The notes under the pieces are model-generated. The model was not told the origin of the DNA. It searched no databases and saw nothing but the letters and a program-made list of their open reading frames with translations. Source: Saururus chinensis (taxonomy: Eukaryota; Streptophyta; Magnoliopsida; Piperales; Saururaceae). Taken from it: a stretch of DNA of 64,000 nucleotides. This document shows positions 22,501 through 35,175 of this stretch, in pieces. Positions within the stretch are counted from its first letter, which is position 1; each line of letters begins with the position of its first letter. A program made the position numbers and the translations under genes. The stretch is from the NCBI GenBank assembly GCA_035235625.1, contig CP141140.1, forward strand, positions 55,423,351-55,487,350, given 5' to 3'.

Positions 22501-24506
22501 CTCTTTTGTCCATCCTGGCTTAGCGGATAGATTCAGATTTAAGCATCATCCATCTGCTAACTGCTATGCCATGTTCGTACATTAATGACCATTCTATACT
22601 GCTTGTCTAGCCAGACTAATGTGGGCAGTTTTTAAAATGTGCCCTTTTAGCAGATAGACGTAGGCACAGTCTTTGCTCATGTCCTTGTCTGTCCGTTTAT
22701 GCCCCTTGTTAGGATTCAGGTTAGGTTTCCATTAAACTAATTGAACCTAGTCTTGATTTGATTTTGAAAACAAGAGGTGGTTGATTGAAAAGCAATTATA
22801 AACTAAAGTAATTTGTCTAGGTTCTTGGAAACGAAACAGGTTCAGCAGATATCACTGTAGGGGTCATAAATTTGAAAGTAGATGTGCCAATTCTGGTATT
22901 CAGGAATACGGTTTAAATTTTAATTAAAATGGAAATATTGGTAGTTCACTGATCCGCATAATGGTGATTAGGTGGTGATGGAGATGACAGTTTGATGAAT
23001 GTTGATCTACAAACATGACAGTTGCTGTGGGGAAGTTAATCACTTGGGTAGTTGTGTTTTTGACTGCCTCATAAGCGAGTACATTAAGTTTGATTTTGAA
23101 GCTGTATGCTAACACAGATTGATTTTTTATGTATTACGAAAATTGATTCAGAATAAAAAATGTACTTGCAATATATTTGCATCGTAAACATTATAATGTG
23201 AGGCAGGAACATTTTTTGCAATTTTCATGTACTTACGTTGATTCAATTCTGCTTCTGCACATGCTAGTGTCAAAATTCCATCTGACTTTTTTTTCTCCCT
23301 AATGTTCTTGTTGCGATGAAGTGAGAAATTTAGGAATTATAAGAAGCTGGAAAATGTTATAATACTTTTGCAAATTGTTTTGTTTGTCTTTCCCATTCTC
23401 TTTTGGCTCTGACAAGTTTGGAAGATCTTACATTTAAGCTATAAAAAATATTTGCTCTCCAAATGGAAACAGATTACTGCAACTAGAAGTTGTTTCTAGG
23501 CACGGAGCACACTGACATTTTGTTTTTCTTCAATGGAATGTGACTTTTTAATGTTTGGGGAGTCCACCTCACTGAAGAGCCAATAGTGCACAATTTAGTC
23601 ATGAATTATGTGTGACACCTTTTGAATTGCTAACTGTCCACTTGAATCTCGCCTAAATCATTAAGTTTAGGTTTGTTTATATTGTCTTGCTATAAAACTT
23701 CCCATATTTTTACGTTGCCAATTTGCCACTAATGCCTCCAGTTCTACTTACAAAATGATGGTTCACGTTTTTTTTCTTTAATGCACTTATATATTTGAAT
23801 TAAAAGTTTAGTACCATGGAAAGGATTGATATTTGGTGAACAAAATTTTATGCTTGCTGTTTAAAATTTCGTAATTTCCTTAAAAGTTTGAGTACCATGG
23901 AAAGATTTGATATTTGGTGAACAAAGATTTATGCTTGCTGTTTAAAATTTCGTAATTTTCCTTAAATATTGTAGTTATATGACAATAGCCAAGAGAATGG
24001 ATGGTACGGACATAATAAAGGATGTTGATAACTCTACATCACTGTTTGTCTGACAAAACCTTACACCAGCTTTTGATTGGCTTGAAAGAAGTGAGTTTCA
24101 CATTACAATAAGAGGACCCACTTTTCTGTCCAATCAAAACCTGGCGTAAGGTTTTGAAAGTGGTGTAGGAAAATCATTATTCCATAATAAAGCATTACTA
24201 CCACTCTACCCAGACAAGAAAAAGCAGATACGTTCATGTGTCACTTGTATATTACCAGTGTTGAGTCTGCATTTTTTTTTCTTTTCCATCTATCTGTTGC
24301 CTAGTTGGTTGGAGGCTAAAATTCAGGTTCATGGTACCAGGTTTATTGAAGACACTCAGCCTGGTCTGATGGAGTGCAAGGATGCAGCCAAGAGGTTGAT
24401 GGGTCTTGGCCTTGTCTTCAGGTCCATTGAAGATACGCTCCAAGATGCAGTGGAAAGCTTAAGAGGGAAGAGGTTCCTTGATGGGGAGCGGGAGCCTCTA
24501 TCTTAG
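19595..24506 (+). CDS. cinnamoyl-CoA reductase-like NAD(P)-dependent dehydrogenase
   Basis: Four exons with GT-AG junctions and consistent phases: 19595-20086, 20765-20927, 21368-21554 and 24341-24506. Together they encode 335 aa, the usual length for this family. It is an extended short-chain dehydrogenase (SDR108E, CCR/DFR-like). The N-terminal Rossmann motif is VTGANGFIGSW near residues 14-24. The active-site Ser is in the ITASIST stretch, with Tyr167 and Lys171 in EWYPLSK. The CCR hallmark NWYCY is absent, so cinnamoyl-CoA activity is not assured. In layout and wording (HPSTCLGPLLQP, ETPTASGRYLCTNG, QPGLMECKDAAKRL) it resembles the Arabidopsis At2g02400-type CCR-like proteins. It is probably cytosolic; no signal peptide or membrane segment is seen. 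The ATG at 19595 is chosen because it places the nucleotide-binding motif at the expected distance. It is the only intact non-clock gene in the window. Confidence 0.92.
22295..22324. repeat. perfect 13-bp inverted repeat in intron 3
   Basis: gtgtgaatagcta, loop atta, then the exact complement. A 30-bp hairpin-capable site in intron 3 of the reductase gene. It may be a footprint or a miniature foldback; the function is unknown. Confidence 0.8.
23806..23965 (+). repeat. ~79-bp tandem duplication in intron 3
   Basis: The stretch beginning agtaccatggaaag...gatatttggtgaac and ending aaaatttcgtaattt is present twice in a row with a few differences. Confidence 0.85.
24055..24155. mobile_element. 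foldback / MITE-like inverted repeat in intron 3
   Basis: The arms are 24055-24080 (aaaaccttacaccagctttt...) and 24130-24155, which is its complement at 23 of 26 positions. Similarity reaches further into the loop. The core is about 101 bp with a 49-bp centre. It sits about 185 bp before the last exon. No clear target duplication was identified, so the superfamily is not assigned. Confidence 0.55.
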
Positions 24507-26200
24507 AATTTCTACAACAGTTAGACCCAACCTTGATGCCGTAGATTCAGAAAATAATATATGGAGCAGTTGTCAGTCAATCTTAGGTTGTTACTTCATT
24601 GATAAGGCTCATAGCAGGTGGCATTTTTTTATTCGAGTAGCTTTAGGAATTTAAGTTTCTGGCTGAATTTAAACAGCTAGAAATTGTAAATCTTCTGGTT
24701 TAGAACATGATAAGTATATAATTTGTCTTTCTGGTATAATTACTTCTTATTTATGTTGTTACATGTTGTAGGAGGCAAACTTTAGGTTTTGCATTCAGTT
24801 TCAGGAAGTGGAATAATGGCGTGTAGTTTAGTAACTCTCTTTACTTCCTAAATAGCATTACTCTTGCATAATATAATGCTCCAAAAGTTTTGAAACTTCA
24901 TTCTTACTTCCTCCTATTTTGTTGAAAAGAAGTTGCACTGCCTGTAATTTCCAAACATTTTTCACTTACATCTCTTCAATTATGGCATCATTTAATCAAA
25001 AAGAAAAAACTCTAGCATTATTTCACATAATTCCTTTAATTTTGGGAATTTTTCATTTGTAACATATAACTTTTTAACTTTGGAATCTTTTATAACTAGG
25101 GTTGATAGTAAAACCTTTGCGGGTTTACATTTGGGTGGTGTTAGAACAACTGAGGTTTAGGTTATTGTGTGAAGAATTTCAATTCTTTAGCTTTTCGTAA
25201 GAATTCTCATTTCTTAAAATTTCACAATTTTTTGACCTTTTCCCCCTCACCTCATGTATCTATATGCTTAATGTGTTGCTTACCCCCCCCCCTCCCCCGT
25301 GCTTGTATACTTCCTACATCTCCATCTTCATCATCTACATCTTTTTCTCTTCTTTCATGCTAGATATGGGCTCTCCACATCTTCTCTTCCCTTTTACAGA
25401 AGGTAAAAGGAACCGTTTGAAGGCGAGCAATGAGGCTCTCGGTTCCTCCTCGACAACAATGAGATTGCTATCATTGCTTTCCTTCGGACCTTCATGTGCC
25501 TTTGGTGCTCTGCTAACAAGACAGCAGGACATTTCCCCCAATAGGCATCTGTTTTTTACTTATCATCCGACTTCATCGCCACATCCTCAACTTACTACAT
25601 CCTTTGCTTCATCACCTCTTCTAAATCAAAGGAAAGGGTGGAAGAGTCGACCTCATCATCTACAAAAATGGTGAGGATGCTTGCTTGGGCTAGTAGGTTT
25701 TGGGGAAAATAATTGTTTTAGTCTCAGTGTATAAAAATTTTGACAAATGCATCAAAATTTTTTGAACTTTTGTCAAATTGTTTTGAACAATAAGGTTTAA
25801 AAGTTTTGATGCTTTTGATCATAGTTATTTTTTAAAAAAATTGATCACAAGATTTAAACTTTTGAGACAAAACCTCACCTTGTAAATTTTTTATTTTAAT
25901 GTTGTTATCAAACCATTGGAAAATACAATAAAAATTTTTTTGTTCTGCTAAAAGGTTTAAAAAAATTGATAACAAGATTTAATTATATGAGATTGAACTT
26001 CTCTATCTAAACTTTTTTATTTTGATGCTTAAGTCAAAACAACCAAAGAAACGACAATGTTAACATGTTTTATCAATGGTATTAAACCCAAGAAACAAGA
26101 GAGTTAAAATAGCTTTTCAAAGGGCCATTAGGACGAGGAGGATTCTAATATTTCATGTAACACCCTAGATTTTTTAAAGAAAATAATATAAATTTTATTA
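24507..26200. other. 3' end of reductase gene and intergenic DNA
   Basis: The first ~270 bp after the stop codon probably hold the 3' UTR; I did not find one decisive polyadenylation site. Further on there is a poly-C run (25283-25299) and a pyrimidine-rich stretch, 25160-25680, with an open frame that I do not recognise. No further gene was seen. Confidence 0.4.
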
Positions 26201-26204
26201 TATT

Positions 26205-27239
26205 TTATTTTAGTCATCGGTAGAGCATCAGCACGTCGATGGAATTGCCAATGGAAATTAAGTTGACTCTCTCTCTCGCTCTCTCTCGCTCTCTCTCTAT
26301 CTCTCTCCCTCTCCTTCTCACCCCCCCCTCTCTCTCTATCTCTCTCTCCCCCTCTCTATGTGTCTATATTGTCCTTTTTTTTCTTGAATTTCATGGCAAA
26401 CATATGTATTAGGGGGCCAAATATGTATGTGTATTTGCCCAAAGGGCAACCTTAGTATGACATGAAAAGTGGAGCGCAATACAGTGGGGGCGGTCATACA
26501 AGTTAGAAGTAACGGAAGACATGATACCTTGTTTTCAAAAGGCAGGCATACCAAGGAAAGATAGGTTCCGTTGAGTACAACCCAGATGGGAGATGACCCT
26601 TATACACTTGTATGTCCTTGATCTTGTGCTACTCATGTTGTGGAATTTCCATTGGTGGACTTATCGACATGTCGACGGAATTGCCGATGGTAATTGTATG
26701 CATGTAGTTATTTTGGAATATGAGGCAGTTAATCAAGTTCAGAATTTGTGGATAGTTATAATGGTATTTAAGTATTAGAAATGAAGAGAGAATAGGCAAA
26801 AGAGTCCAAAGGGGAAACTTACGGATGGAGAAAGGTGCATTAAATGACCAAGAGTGTGGGAATGCCGAAAAATCGGTTTCAAGGTAGGATAGCTTTCTAA
26901 ACTTAAAATCTCATCTAATTGATAGTGTTCATATTTATCTTCATTATCTTCGAGATTTGGATTGAATATTTGTTAACTCAAGTGTAGTTCGAGTGTTTCT
27001 AAAGTATTCTAGGTTAATTTCTAGTTTATACAATATTAAGGAGTAAAAACATAAATTGTTACATTGATTTCTCCTTTTTATAAGATATTTTTATGTATAT
27101 ATTTTTATGTATAGTTTTTTAAAACAAAAGAGAGCATTTGAGCATGATTCTCATCATCGGTAAAGCTACCAACGTGTTAGTGGTGACACTGATGAAAGGA
27201 AGAAGATGAATAGTGCTATTACATGATTGTGTTGCATGT
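26205..27239. mobile_element. left part of a repeat-rich, Spm-like element
   Basis: It contains spaced copies of phrases such as catcggtagagcatcagcac (26216), tcgacatgtcgacggaattg (26663) and catcggtaaagctaccaacg (27154). The same style of repeat fills 39,690-40,190 on the far side of the LTR element. The two parts are therefore read as one older element that was later split. CACTA (En/Spm) elements typically have such short subterminal repeats, but no CACTA terminus was seen, so the class is only a suggestion. Confidence 0.4.
26262..26368 (+). repeat. CT microsatellite
   Basis: Interrupted (CT)n tract with CG, CCC and TAT interruptions, about 105 bp. Confidence 0.9.
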
Positions 27240-27612
27240 TGTTGTAGATCGTTAGATCTACGGGTGAATAATAGAAGAAATTGTAGAGTTGAGAGGGGAT
27301 GATAAGGAAGGCCAGATGAAGAGAAGAAGGAATTAGGATTAAGAGAAGAGTTTGGACAAAAAGGAAGGAGTAAGACGATAGATTAGGTCAAACGATGAGA
27401 AGAAGGATAACCATAATACTAATTGAAAGACTAATTCATTCTCCCTTAAATTAGGGCGTAGCCCTTACATTAAATAGAACTCATAAATGGGCCTAAACAC
27501 TAACCTAAAAGCCCATTAATACTAATTAAATAAAAATTACAAATAACTCCCTAATTGCATAACTATTAATAAAATAAACTATTCTTAACAGCCTTCTAAA
27601 TGGGTCATAACA
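27240..27612 (-). repeat. 3' LTR of the minus-strand LTR element
   Basis: 373 bp, TG...CA. Matches 36533-36798 plus 39593-39683. Read on -, it begins TGTTATGACCC next to the purine tract. Confidence 0.85.
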
Positions 27613-30600
27613 ATCCACCACTCTTTCACGTCACCTCGTCCTCGAGGTGATACCCAACACTTGGGTTGTAGATGAGAGCAAACAAATCCAAGAAAATATG
27701 GTAGGCGGAGTCCCACTATTACTCCGCTGCATTAAATTCAAAAGACAAAGCTGAATAGATCTTGGAGCAAGGCATATCCGGGCTAGAGGCATTCCAAAAG
27801 AAAATGGGTTTGAGTTACTAGGCTCAGTTTAATTAATGACTTGAATTTATGAGACCCGGGTTCCATTTGGTAAAATAGCTAGACCGGAACCATCGACCAA
27901 AGTCTCCAGTCCCAGTTTCCAGAACCATCTCTCGTGGACAACTTCCTTTCTTCCGTTGGTTGCCCGAGCACTATCAAAAGTAAAGCCAGACTGCGGAAAG
28001 AGTGCCTGAAATCAAGGGCCCCAAGTATTTGCTTCACCACTAATTCACACCATCGCCCAGAAGGATTCTTTGCATAAGCAAATGAAAATCTTGCCATGAA
28101 TGCCTACCTTCAATCAATCCCGGGTTGGTGTTGTTACAGGGAGTAGAATCGGTGAAAAATATGCAGACTAGTGCGTGAGGAGGTTGGGAATGGAAGGACA
28201 TGTGCTGGGTGGCATATTTGGTGGCAAAATTTGTGTTGCATGAGGCTTAGAATACCCAGGAGAGATTTCCGCAATCACAAGTGGATAATTGACGTCAAGT
28301 GAACCGGATGCAAGACTGCTACAAAGAATCTCACTTTCCAATCCTTGCTGATTCCAAATTTTTTTGGGATGCGGTTGTGGCACAATGACTGTCATGGCCC
28401 TAATTTTTAAAACCTTTTTTTTACAATAAAGGACACGCGATAAATCATGAGAATTTTTTTTCTTTCTTAAACACAAAACAAATCATCCGATTAAATATCC
28501 AGATTGTGATAACTAGGGTTCACAAATACAAATATCAAAACATATGATATTATTATACGTGTCAAATTCCGTAAATAGCAGGTTAACCCTCTAAGTACAA
28601 GTTTGTCATCTATCCGAAAATAAACAACCAAGTAAAGTTTGGCGTTCACGTCAGTAATTACAATTACTTACAAGATTGCAAAAGTAAGAAACTAGATCCC
28701 ACTAATGCAAAGTCGTCCTCAAATGCCTACCAACTTCCTGACCTTGCAACGTCCCCATCTAAAGAACCTGTAAGCAAACAAGACCAAACAGGCAACAAAG
28801 CATCTCCTCCCCCTTGGAGGAGCATTCAAAAGAACAAAAGTATTATTTAATATTTTTCGGATCGGGCCAACATCACCCGATATTAGTTGCCCACGTACTC
28901 ATTAGACAATATCTCCAATGTTTCTAACAAGATCAGATCCAGACGTAGTTCTACCTAATGCTACACTATACTAAGAAGCATAGTTCAAGCAACCTACATT
29001 TTATGCAAGTCCTTTAATCGTTCCACTTGTTCTAATTAAACAAGCAATATCAATCAATGTTATTAATTACCTCTCAAACCACTGTTCTATAATTAATATC
29101 CCCATCTAATCTCAATGCTAGACAGACTCATCAAATGTCAACCTAAGTGACAAGTGATAACGAAACACCTTGGAATCCACCAGGCCCCTAGAATTCACCA
29201 AGAAGTGTTATCTCCCAACCTAGCCCATAAGGACCTGACCAGAGTGAAAGAGCATGGCCCACAACTGTACCTAAATAGAAGTGGTCAGAGACGCCAACCA
29301 AGCAGGATGTCATCGAACCTAATTGCGTGTACACTAAAAGATCCTCAATAGATATGTGGTGAGCCCAACTCACATGGAACTCCCTCTAATGGGGAGGTGC
29401 AACTACACGGTCAAATCAGCGGCTCCCCAAAAGAGCTAAAACTCAGGAAACCATTTTGAACCCTATCTTGCTCATCTATAAGCCAGGAGTCCAAATGATT
29501 ATCCCAAACCATATTAGTCCCTTCTAGACTAGAGTTTACAACTCGAGACATGCCATCGGTTCATCAACCAAGGCAAATCGTCAGGTCAAAGGCTTTGTTC
29601 ACTATATAAACTAGTCCCAGACCCCTCTGAGGTATTTTAGTCTTTATCTTGATTAGGTATTCTCCCCACAAAACAATAACCAATATCTCTTAGTCTTTAT
29701 TAACCTTACGTTACTGATACAATTTAACGCATCAATAACAAAAGCATGCAGTAGATTAAGCAACATAAATAACATGCAAACATACAAGTACATAAATAAT
29801 AATGAAGGCCCATTGCACTCATTTGTAGGGCTAGGGCTCAGCGAATTCAAGCCCGAAAGTGTAGATAACTCTAACGCTTCCCGCGAGTTACAATATAACA
29901 CTCTAGTCGATCGATGTACTCAATTGCAGACATGTGTAATACGCTGCATTAAACCTTGAGAATTATGGTTCTTCCCCTTGTTTCCCATGACACTGTGACC
30001 TGTCAAGGTCTTCATGTCTTTTACTGGTCACACCCCTTCCTTTTGAAGCCATTTAATGTCATTCTAGGGCACCCTAATGCTCGGTTGCTAGGTTATTCAT
30101 TTCAGCGAAAATATAACATATTGACCCCTAAGGGCATTATGGTAATTCTACCACATGGGGTATGCTGCCCTCCCTTGGTTCATTTGGTCATCTCACTACC
30201 CTTTTATTTATTTTAAGTCATAATTTTCTCAGAAGGCTCCACTCTTAAATTGACCCGTGCTTCCATTCACACGAATGTGGGCGGGTCCACTCAAAGGGTA
30301 TTTCTATCATTTGGTTTAAGGCCTTAATGACATTCAATGGGTCCAAAATTTAACTCAAGGGTACTACTGGCCTTCATGGACTCTGTGTAATTTTCCTGAC
30401 ATGTGACGAGGTAGTGAACCCCATGAACCAACCCAGGTTTTGACTAATGGTTTATAATTAACCCAAGGGGCAAAATGGTCAATTACCTACTCACTGGGAT
30501 TTTTTCTCATCAAACAGTTTGGCCTATAATTAGGCTACCTATTAAAATCTCACTGAGAATTTTCCCAAATATTAGATCAACTCATAGGCTCCTTTTTTTA

Positions 30601-33439
30601 ACCGGAGCCCCTAAGTCGGGTAAGTGATTTTCGCACAATAATTAAACTATAAGGGGTAAAAGGGTCATTTCATAGTCTTTGGATTTTTCCTAGGCCTTAA
30701 ACTTGGTCAGAGTACTCCCACACTTCTTGGGGTCCTTGAGTATTTTTATTGAATTTGTTCGACATTTTTATCCTCATGAACCGGACCCGGTTCATCTCTT
30801 CTTCTAGTTTTTTTTTAAAAAAAATGGAACCGAACCAGGCCGGGTTAGCCGACCTAGTCCGGGGAGCACAGACTGTAAGATCTCTGATCTTAAACCGGTT
30901 TTCGTTTCACTTTAATTATCGGTTATCGTGAGGTTAACACGTTTTCTGATTTATTCGGTGGTTTCAAAGATAAATGGTGTTTATGATGGTTTTAATCAAA
31001 ATCAACTTCTTAATTAGTGGTTTTAAGTAATTTTGAATCAAATGCGAATTTTTAGGATTTTTCTAAATTTTTACTATTTTTTCAAAAATTAGGGTTTTGG
31101 CGGGACCCTTGTGGGCCCCACCGTTGAAATTTGGGTTTTTGGACCAAATGAACCCAGACATCAACTTAAGCTCATACAAAAAATTTCAGAATTTTCTCAG
31201 GTTTAATTAGTGCTCAAATTTATAAAATACCCATTTTTAGGCCAAAATTCTATTTACACCCCATTAGTTCAATTAGTGCAACAAAACCCTACTATAAAAG
31301 GTCAGACCTGAGCCATTTCTATTTTGGGAATAGGCTGAGAAAGGAGAGGTCAGGCCTAATCCCCAATTAGGCCCGGATTAGAAGGTGTTTAAGGTAAGTC
31401 CATTCTAATTAAGCACTAAATCCTAGCTTTCCTCTTAATCTCTTTTAGATCTACCATTTTTCCTTTGTTTTGATTCATTTTTAAACATCAAAACTACCTA
31501 TTTACGTCTTTATTTCAAACCCTAGCTCTAAAAATCTGATTTTTATGTTCAACAAGCCCTAGATCTAAGTTTCTAATTAGGGTTTTCTTTGTTAAATCGG
31601 TTTTAATGGAGTTTAATTCAAACTCTATGTCCTTGTAAGGTTTTCAAGAAGGGTGACCATCAAATCTAAGCCTAATCAAGGGATAAGGTAATGGACTTTC
31701 GAAATTTCAGTCTTTCCTATGGTAAAACTCTTGATTTTATGGTTTATTTTAAATAGAGTTACTTGATTTAGTGTTCTAATGGCATGATTAGTAAATGGTA
31801 ATCTTTAATCCCGATTTCATAGGGTTTTATCTTGTTATGATGTGGATTAGCATTCTGGAAGTTATGGTAAACTTTTAATGGCATTTAGGTTGTTAGATGG
31901 TGATTTTGAGTTTTATCAATGGAGTTTCGGTTTGAAAATGCGAAAGGAAGAAGAAGGTCGAATTTGCCTTGTTGGCGTTCGAACGGCCATGCAGGGCGTT
32001 CGAACGACAACACTACAATTTTGGCACATATCATGTTTAGCCGATCGAACGGCCCTAAGGGCGTTCGAACGGCTACACTGCAGAATTTGACCATTTTATG
32101 TATGTTGCTTATTTTGACATATCTACTCCAAAATATTATTTTTATGTTTATGTGGAGTGTTTTGAGCTATAGTAAGCTACTGGAAGGGTATACCATTGAT
32201 GTTTTGAAGCTGTGGTATATATATATTTAGAGTTATGTGGAATGGCTTGTGGTTGAATATATGATGTTAGAATTGCCATCTTGAAATTATGAGTGGTTGA
32301 TTCTCTATGGTTGAGTATATTTTCAGTAGAGCTACAACATACTAATGGACTGACATGTAATGATAAGATGTGGTTAATTGATGTGTGAATGTTAGTAAAT
32401 GTCATGGCTCAAGGATGAAGTGAATGATCTTATATGTGTTTAGCTTGTGGTTGAGGTTTGATTTGAGTTATGATTTCAATGATTCTTCTCCTATGATTTC
32501 CGCTGGAATTCATGATTAGATGTTAATTCACATGTGTAGTGTGGTAGTGAGTTAATTTCAAGCATGTTGATATGCATTGAGTGAAGTGCTTCTACTAGGT
32601 ACACACACATGTGGGGTTTAATGATGATGTTGAAGCTTGATATTATAATTATGAATGATGCATTAGGGGCTGATGAGAGTACTTATCATGAATTAGGATT
32701 CATGTATGCCTTGCCCACGTAAGTACCATGTTGCATGCATCATGAAAATGGATTTCCAATTGAGGCTTTATCGAGATTAATCGAATGTGATTGATTGGAT
32801 GTAATGTGGTGAAATTGCGTGCCGGATTAATCGGTCGTGGCTTAATTGAAACTTGATTGGTCCGAAAGGACATGTTTTGATTTAAGTCCTATGTGGAACA
32901 GCCGAGGAGAAACCATTAGACACTTGCGGTATGAGACGCATTATGTCGATGGATAGCTCTAAGGTTCGTTGCGCTAGTGCTTAGTTAAATTTGCTTCTAT
33001 GGCGTCACGAATACTCATAGTTGGGACGTGAGGACTAGAGTAGACATAGAGGTATTTTTACGTGCACACTCCGAGTCGGGTTGAGTCTAGTTAAATGGAA
33101 TTCATGGTTTATGTTTGGTTTAATATCTTGACATCATGCATCATGGATCAGACTTCATGAACGAGGTTTTACCATTGGTTAATTGGAATTGATCGGTTGT
33201 ATGCAATGGCTGAGATTGCTTGCCGGATTAATCGCTTGGTGAATTAATCGAAACTTGGTTGGTCCAAAAGGACATGTTTTCGATTTGAGTTCCTGTGTGG
33301 AACATGTGCACTCCCTGGGTTGAGTCTAGTTAAATGGAGTTATGTAGGGACAAGTTGTGTACTTGTCTTGTGGATTGAGATTATTATGATCATCTAGACC
33401 CTGAGTATCCAGTTGGTTTGTCCGAGTGCACCGGCTTAC

Positions 33440-33690
33440 CAGGTATTGTTGCTTGAGACTTCGGTCTTGATAAGCAGGAGTTGCTCAAAAGCGTTGGCCT
33501 TGAGGAGCAGGAGTTGCTTGAGACTTCGGTCTAGATAAGCAGGAGTTGCTCGAGGGCGTTGACCTTGAGGAGCAGGAGTTGCTTGAGACTTCGGTCTTGA
33601 TAAACAGGAGTTGCTCAAAGGCTTTGACCTTGAGGAGCATGTCTATTTGATAAGTGTTTACTCGAGGGCTCCGGCCTTGAAGAGCAGGTT
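33440..33690 (+). repeat. ~36-bp tandem repeat with 72-bp higher order
   Basis: Alternating units built on gagacttcggtcttgataag plus caggagttgct and on ggcgttggccttgaggag plus caggagttgct, so two unit types alternate. About six to seven units, the last ones diverged. Confidence 0.85.
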
Positions 33691-33769
33691 TATTCTCTAT
33701 GTGTATGGACGTGCATGTTGGACTAGTGTGTGTGTGACACTTATACATGCATGATGAATGAGAATGTTG

Positions 33770-34105
33770 ATGCATGATTGGATATGTATGTTAGATATAC
33801 ATTCATGTAGATTGATATGATGTGATACATGATTGGATATGTATGTCTAACATTTCATGCAGGTTGATATGATGTGATGCATGATTGGATATGTATGTTA
33901 GAGATGCATTTTATGCAGGTTAATATGATGTGATGCATGATTGGATATATATGTTAGAGATACATTTCATGCAGGTTGATATGATGTGATGCATGATTGG
34001 ATATGTATGCTAGAGATACATTTCATGCAGGTTGATATGATGTGATGCATGATTGGATATGTATGCTAGAGATACATTTCATGCAGGTTGATATGATGTG
34101 AATGG
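33770..34105 (+). repeat. ~56-bp tandem repeat, about 6 copies
   Basis: Anchor gcatgattggatatgtatg recurs near 33772, 33827, 33879, 33934, 33991 and 34047 (spacing 52-57 bp). The last two copies are nearly identical. Confidence 0.9.
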
Positions 34106-34739
34106 CACTATGTGGATTATACACTATGATATAGGTTTAGGTGATGTGTATGTGTGATCAGAAAATGATACATCTTGTCAATCTTTGATCTGAATGATTT
34201 TATTGTTATGCTATCGTATTTTCGATGATGATCGTATATTAGAAAACCATTGTTGAGTTTGTTTAAACTCACCCCTCTTTCTTGTATTTTTTTTTGTTTT
34301 GGGGCTGCGTGGCGTGACACGCAGACGGACAGGATCTCCTATTTGAGGAAAGATCGGAGACGACTTGGATGTGATCGTGGAGACTCTTATGTGACTTATT
34401 TTCCTTGGTTTATGCTTTATGCTTAGAACCTTTGTGTAGGGTTCTCTGTTGGATTTATGTTACTTTATACAGTTGTCTTGTAGAGCCAGTGTGGGCTATG
34501 GTTGACTAAGCATGTGGGTTTGAGACTAGTCGTTTATTTTGAATTAAGCGACTCTCTTTCTTTTCTACTTATTTACTCTTGCTCAAAGGAATGTGCGTAC
34601 TCCATAATTCTGTTAGATTGCCCGTAATTAGGGTTAAGTTTTCCGCTAAACCGTATCTCAATTTCCCTCATCGTCCCCGCGTGCTTAACTGGCCCCTGGA
34701 CCGGGTTCGGCTCTGGTCGGGCAGCTCCGGGGCATGACA

Positions 34740-35175
34740 CAGACGACCCGCGGGGTCGTCTTCCCCGCGACTGGCTAGAGGCCTTTCGGCCTCTGGCGGC
34801 GGTGCCCCCCCCATCGCGACAGCAGGGTGGGCGGCTCACAGCCCCCGGACCGCCAGAGCACAACGGAACCGACAACGTCGGTCCTGCCGCCGTCCGGTGG
34901 CTGGCTGGTGGCCCAAAACGTCCTTTTTTTATTTTTTTATTTTTAAACAACTGTGAGGCAGCGGCGGCTTTGCCACAATGGCCCAGGCTGTCGCATCCGA
35001 GGCCAGCGCAGCCCAGGCTTGCACAGCCAAGGCTAGCACGGCCAGGCCTGCACAGGCAGGACTTGAGTGGCCGGCCTGCGCAGCCCCGCCCCCTTTTTTT
35101 TTACAAAAAAATGCAGTCCCGCACGACGATTGTGGAACCTGCCGCCAGCGAGCGGTCACTTCCACCCAGCAACCG
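34740..35175. repeat. GC-rich low-complexity block inside E2
   Basis: Counterpart of the GC-rich block in E1, rich in GGCC and cagcccaggc-type repeats. It is open in several frames by composition, not by coding. Confidence 0.65.

Larger units (their letters stand above)
30874..34739 (+). mobile_element. TG...CA element E5 (solo-LTR-like), nested in E2
   Basis: It begins TGTAAGATCTC and ends GGGGCATGACA, with a perfect duplication CAGAC at 30869-30873 and 34740-34744. A TATA-like ctataaaagg at 31292 suggests transcription on +. The family differs from E1/E2/E3. It carries two tandem-repeat blocks (33,440-33,690 and 33,770-34,100). 3,866 bp; no coding domain recognised. Confidence 0.82.

Noticed and set aside
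25264-25674. Plus-strand frame of 136 codons
   Set aside because: Pyrimidine-rich, no recognisable domain, no splice or promoter context; not supported as a gene.
26157-26180. Possible LTR start TGTAACACCC
   Set aside because: No matching ...GGGTGTTACA end with a 5-bp duplication was found in the window.
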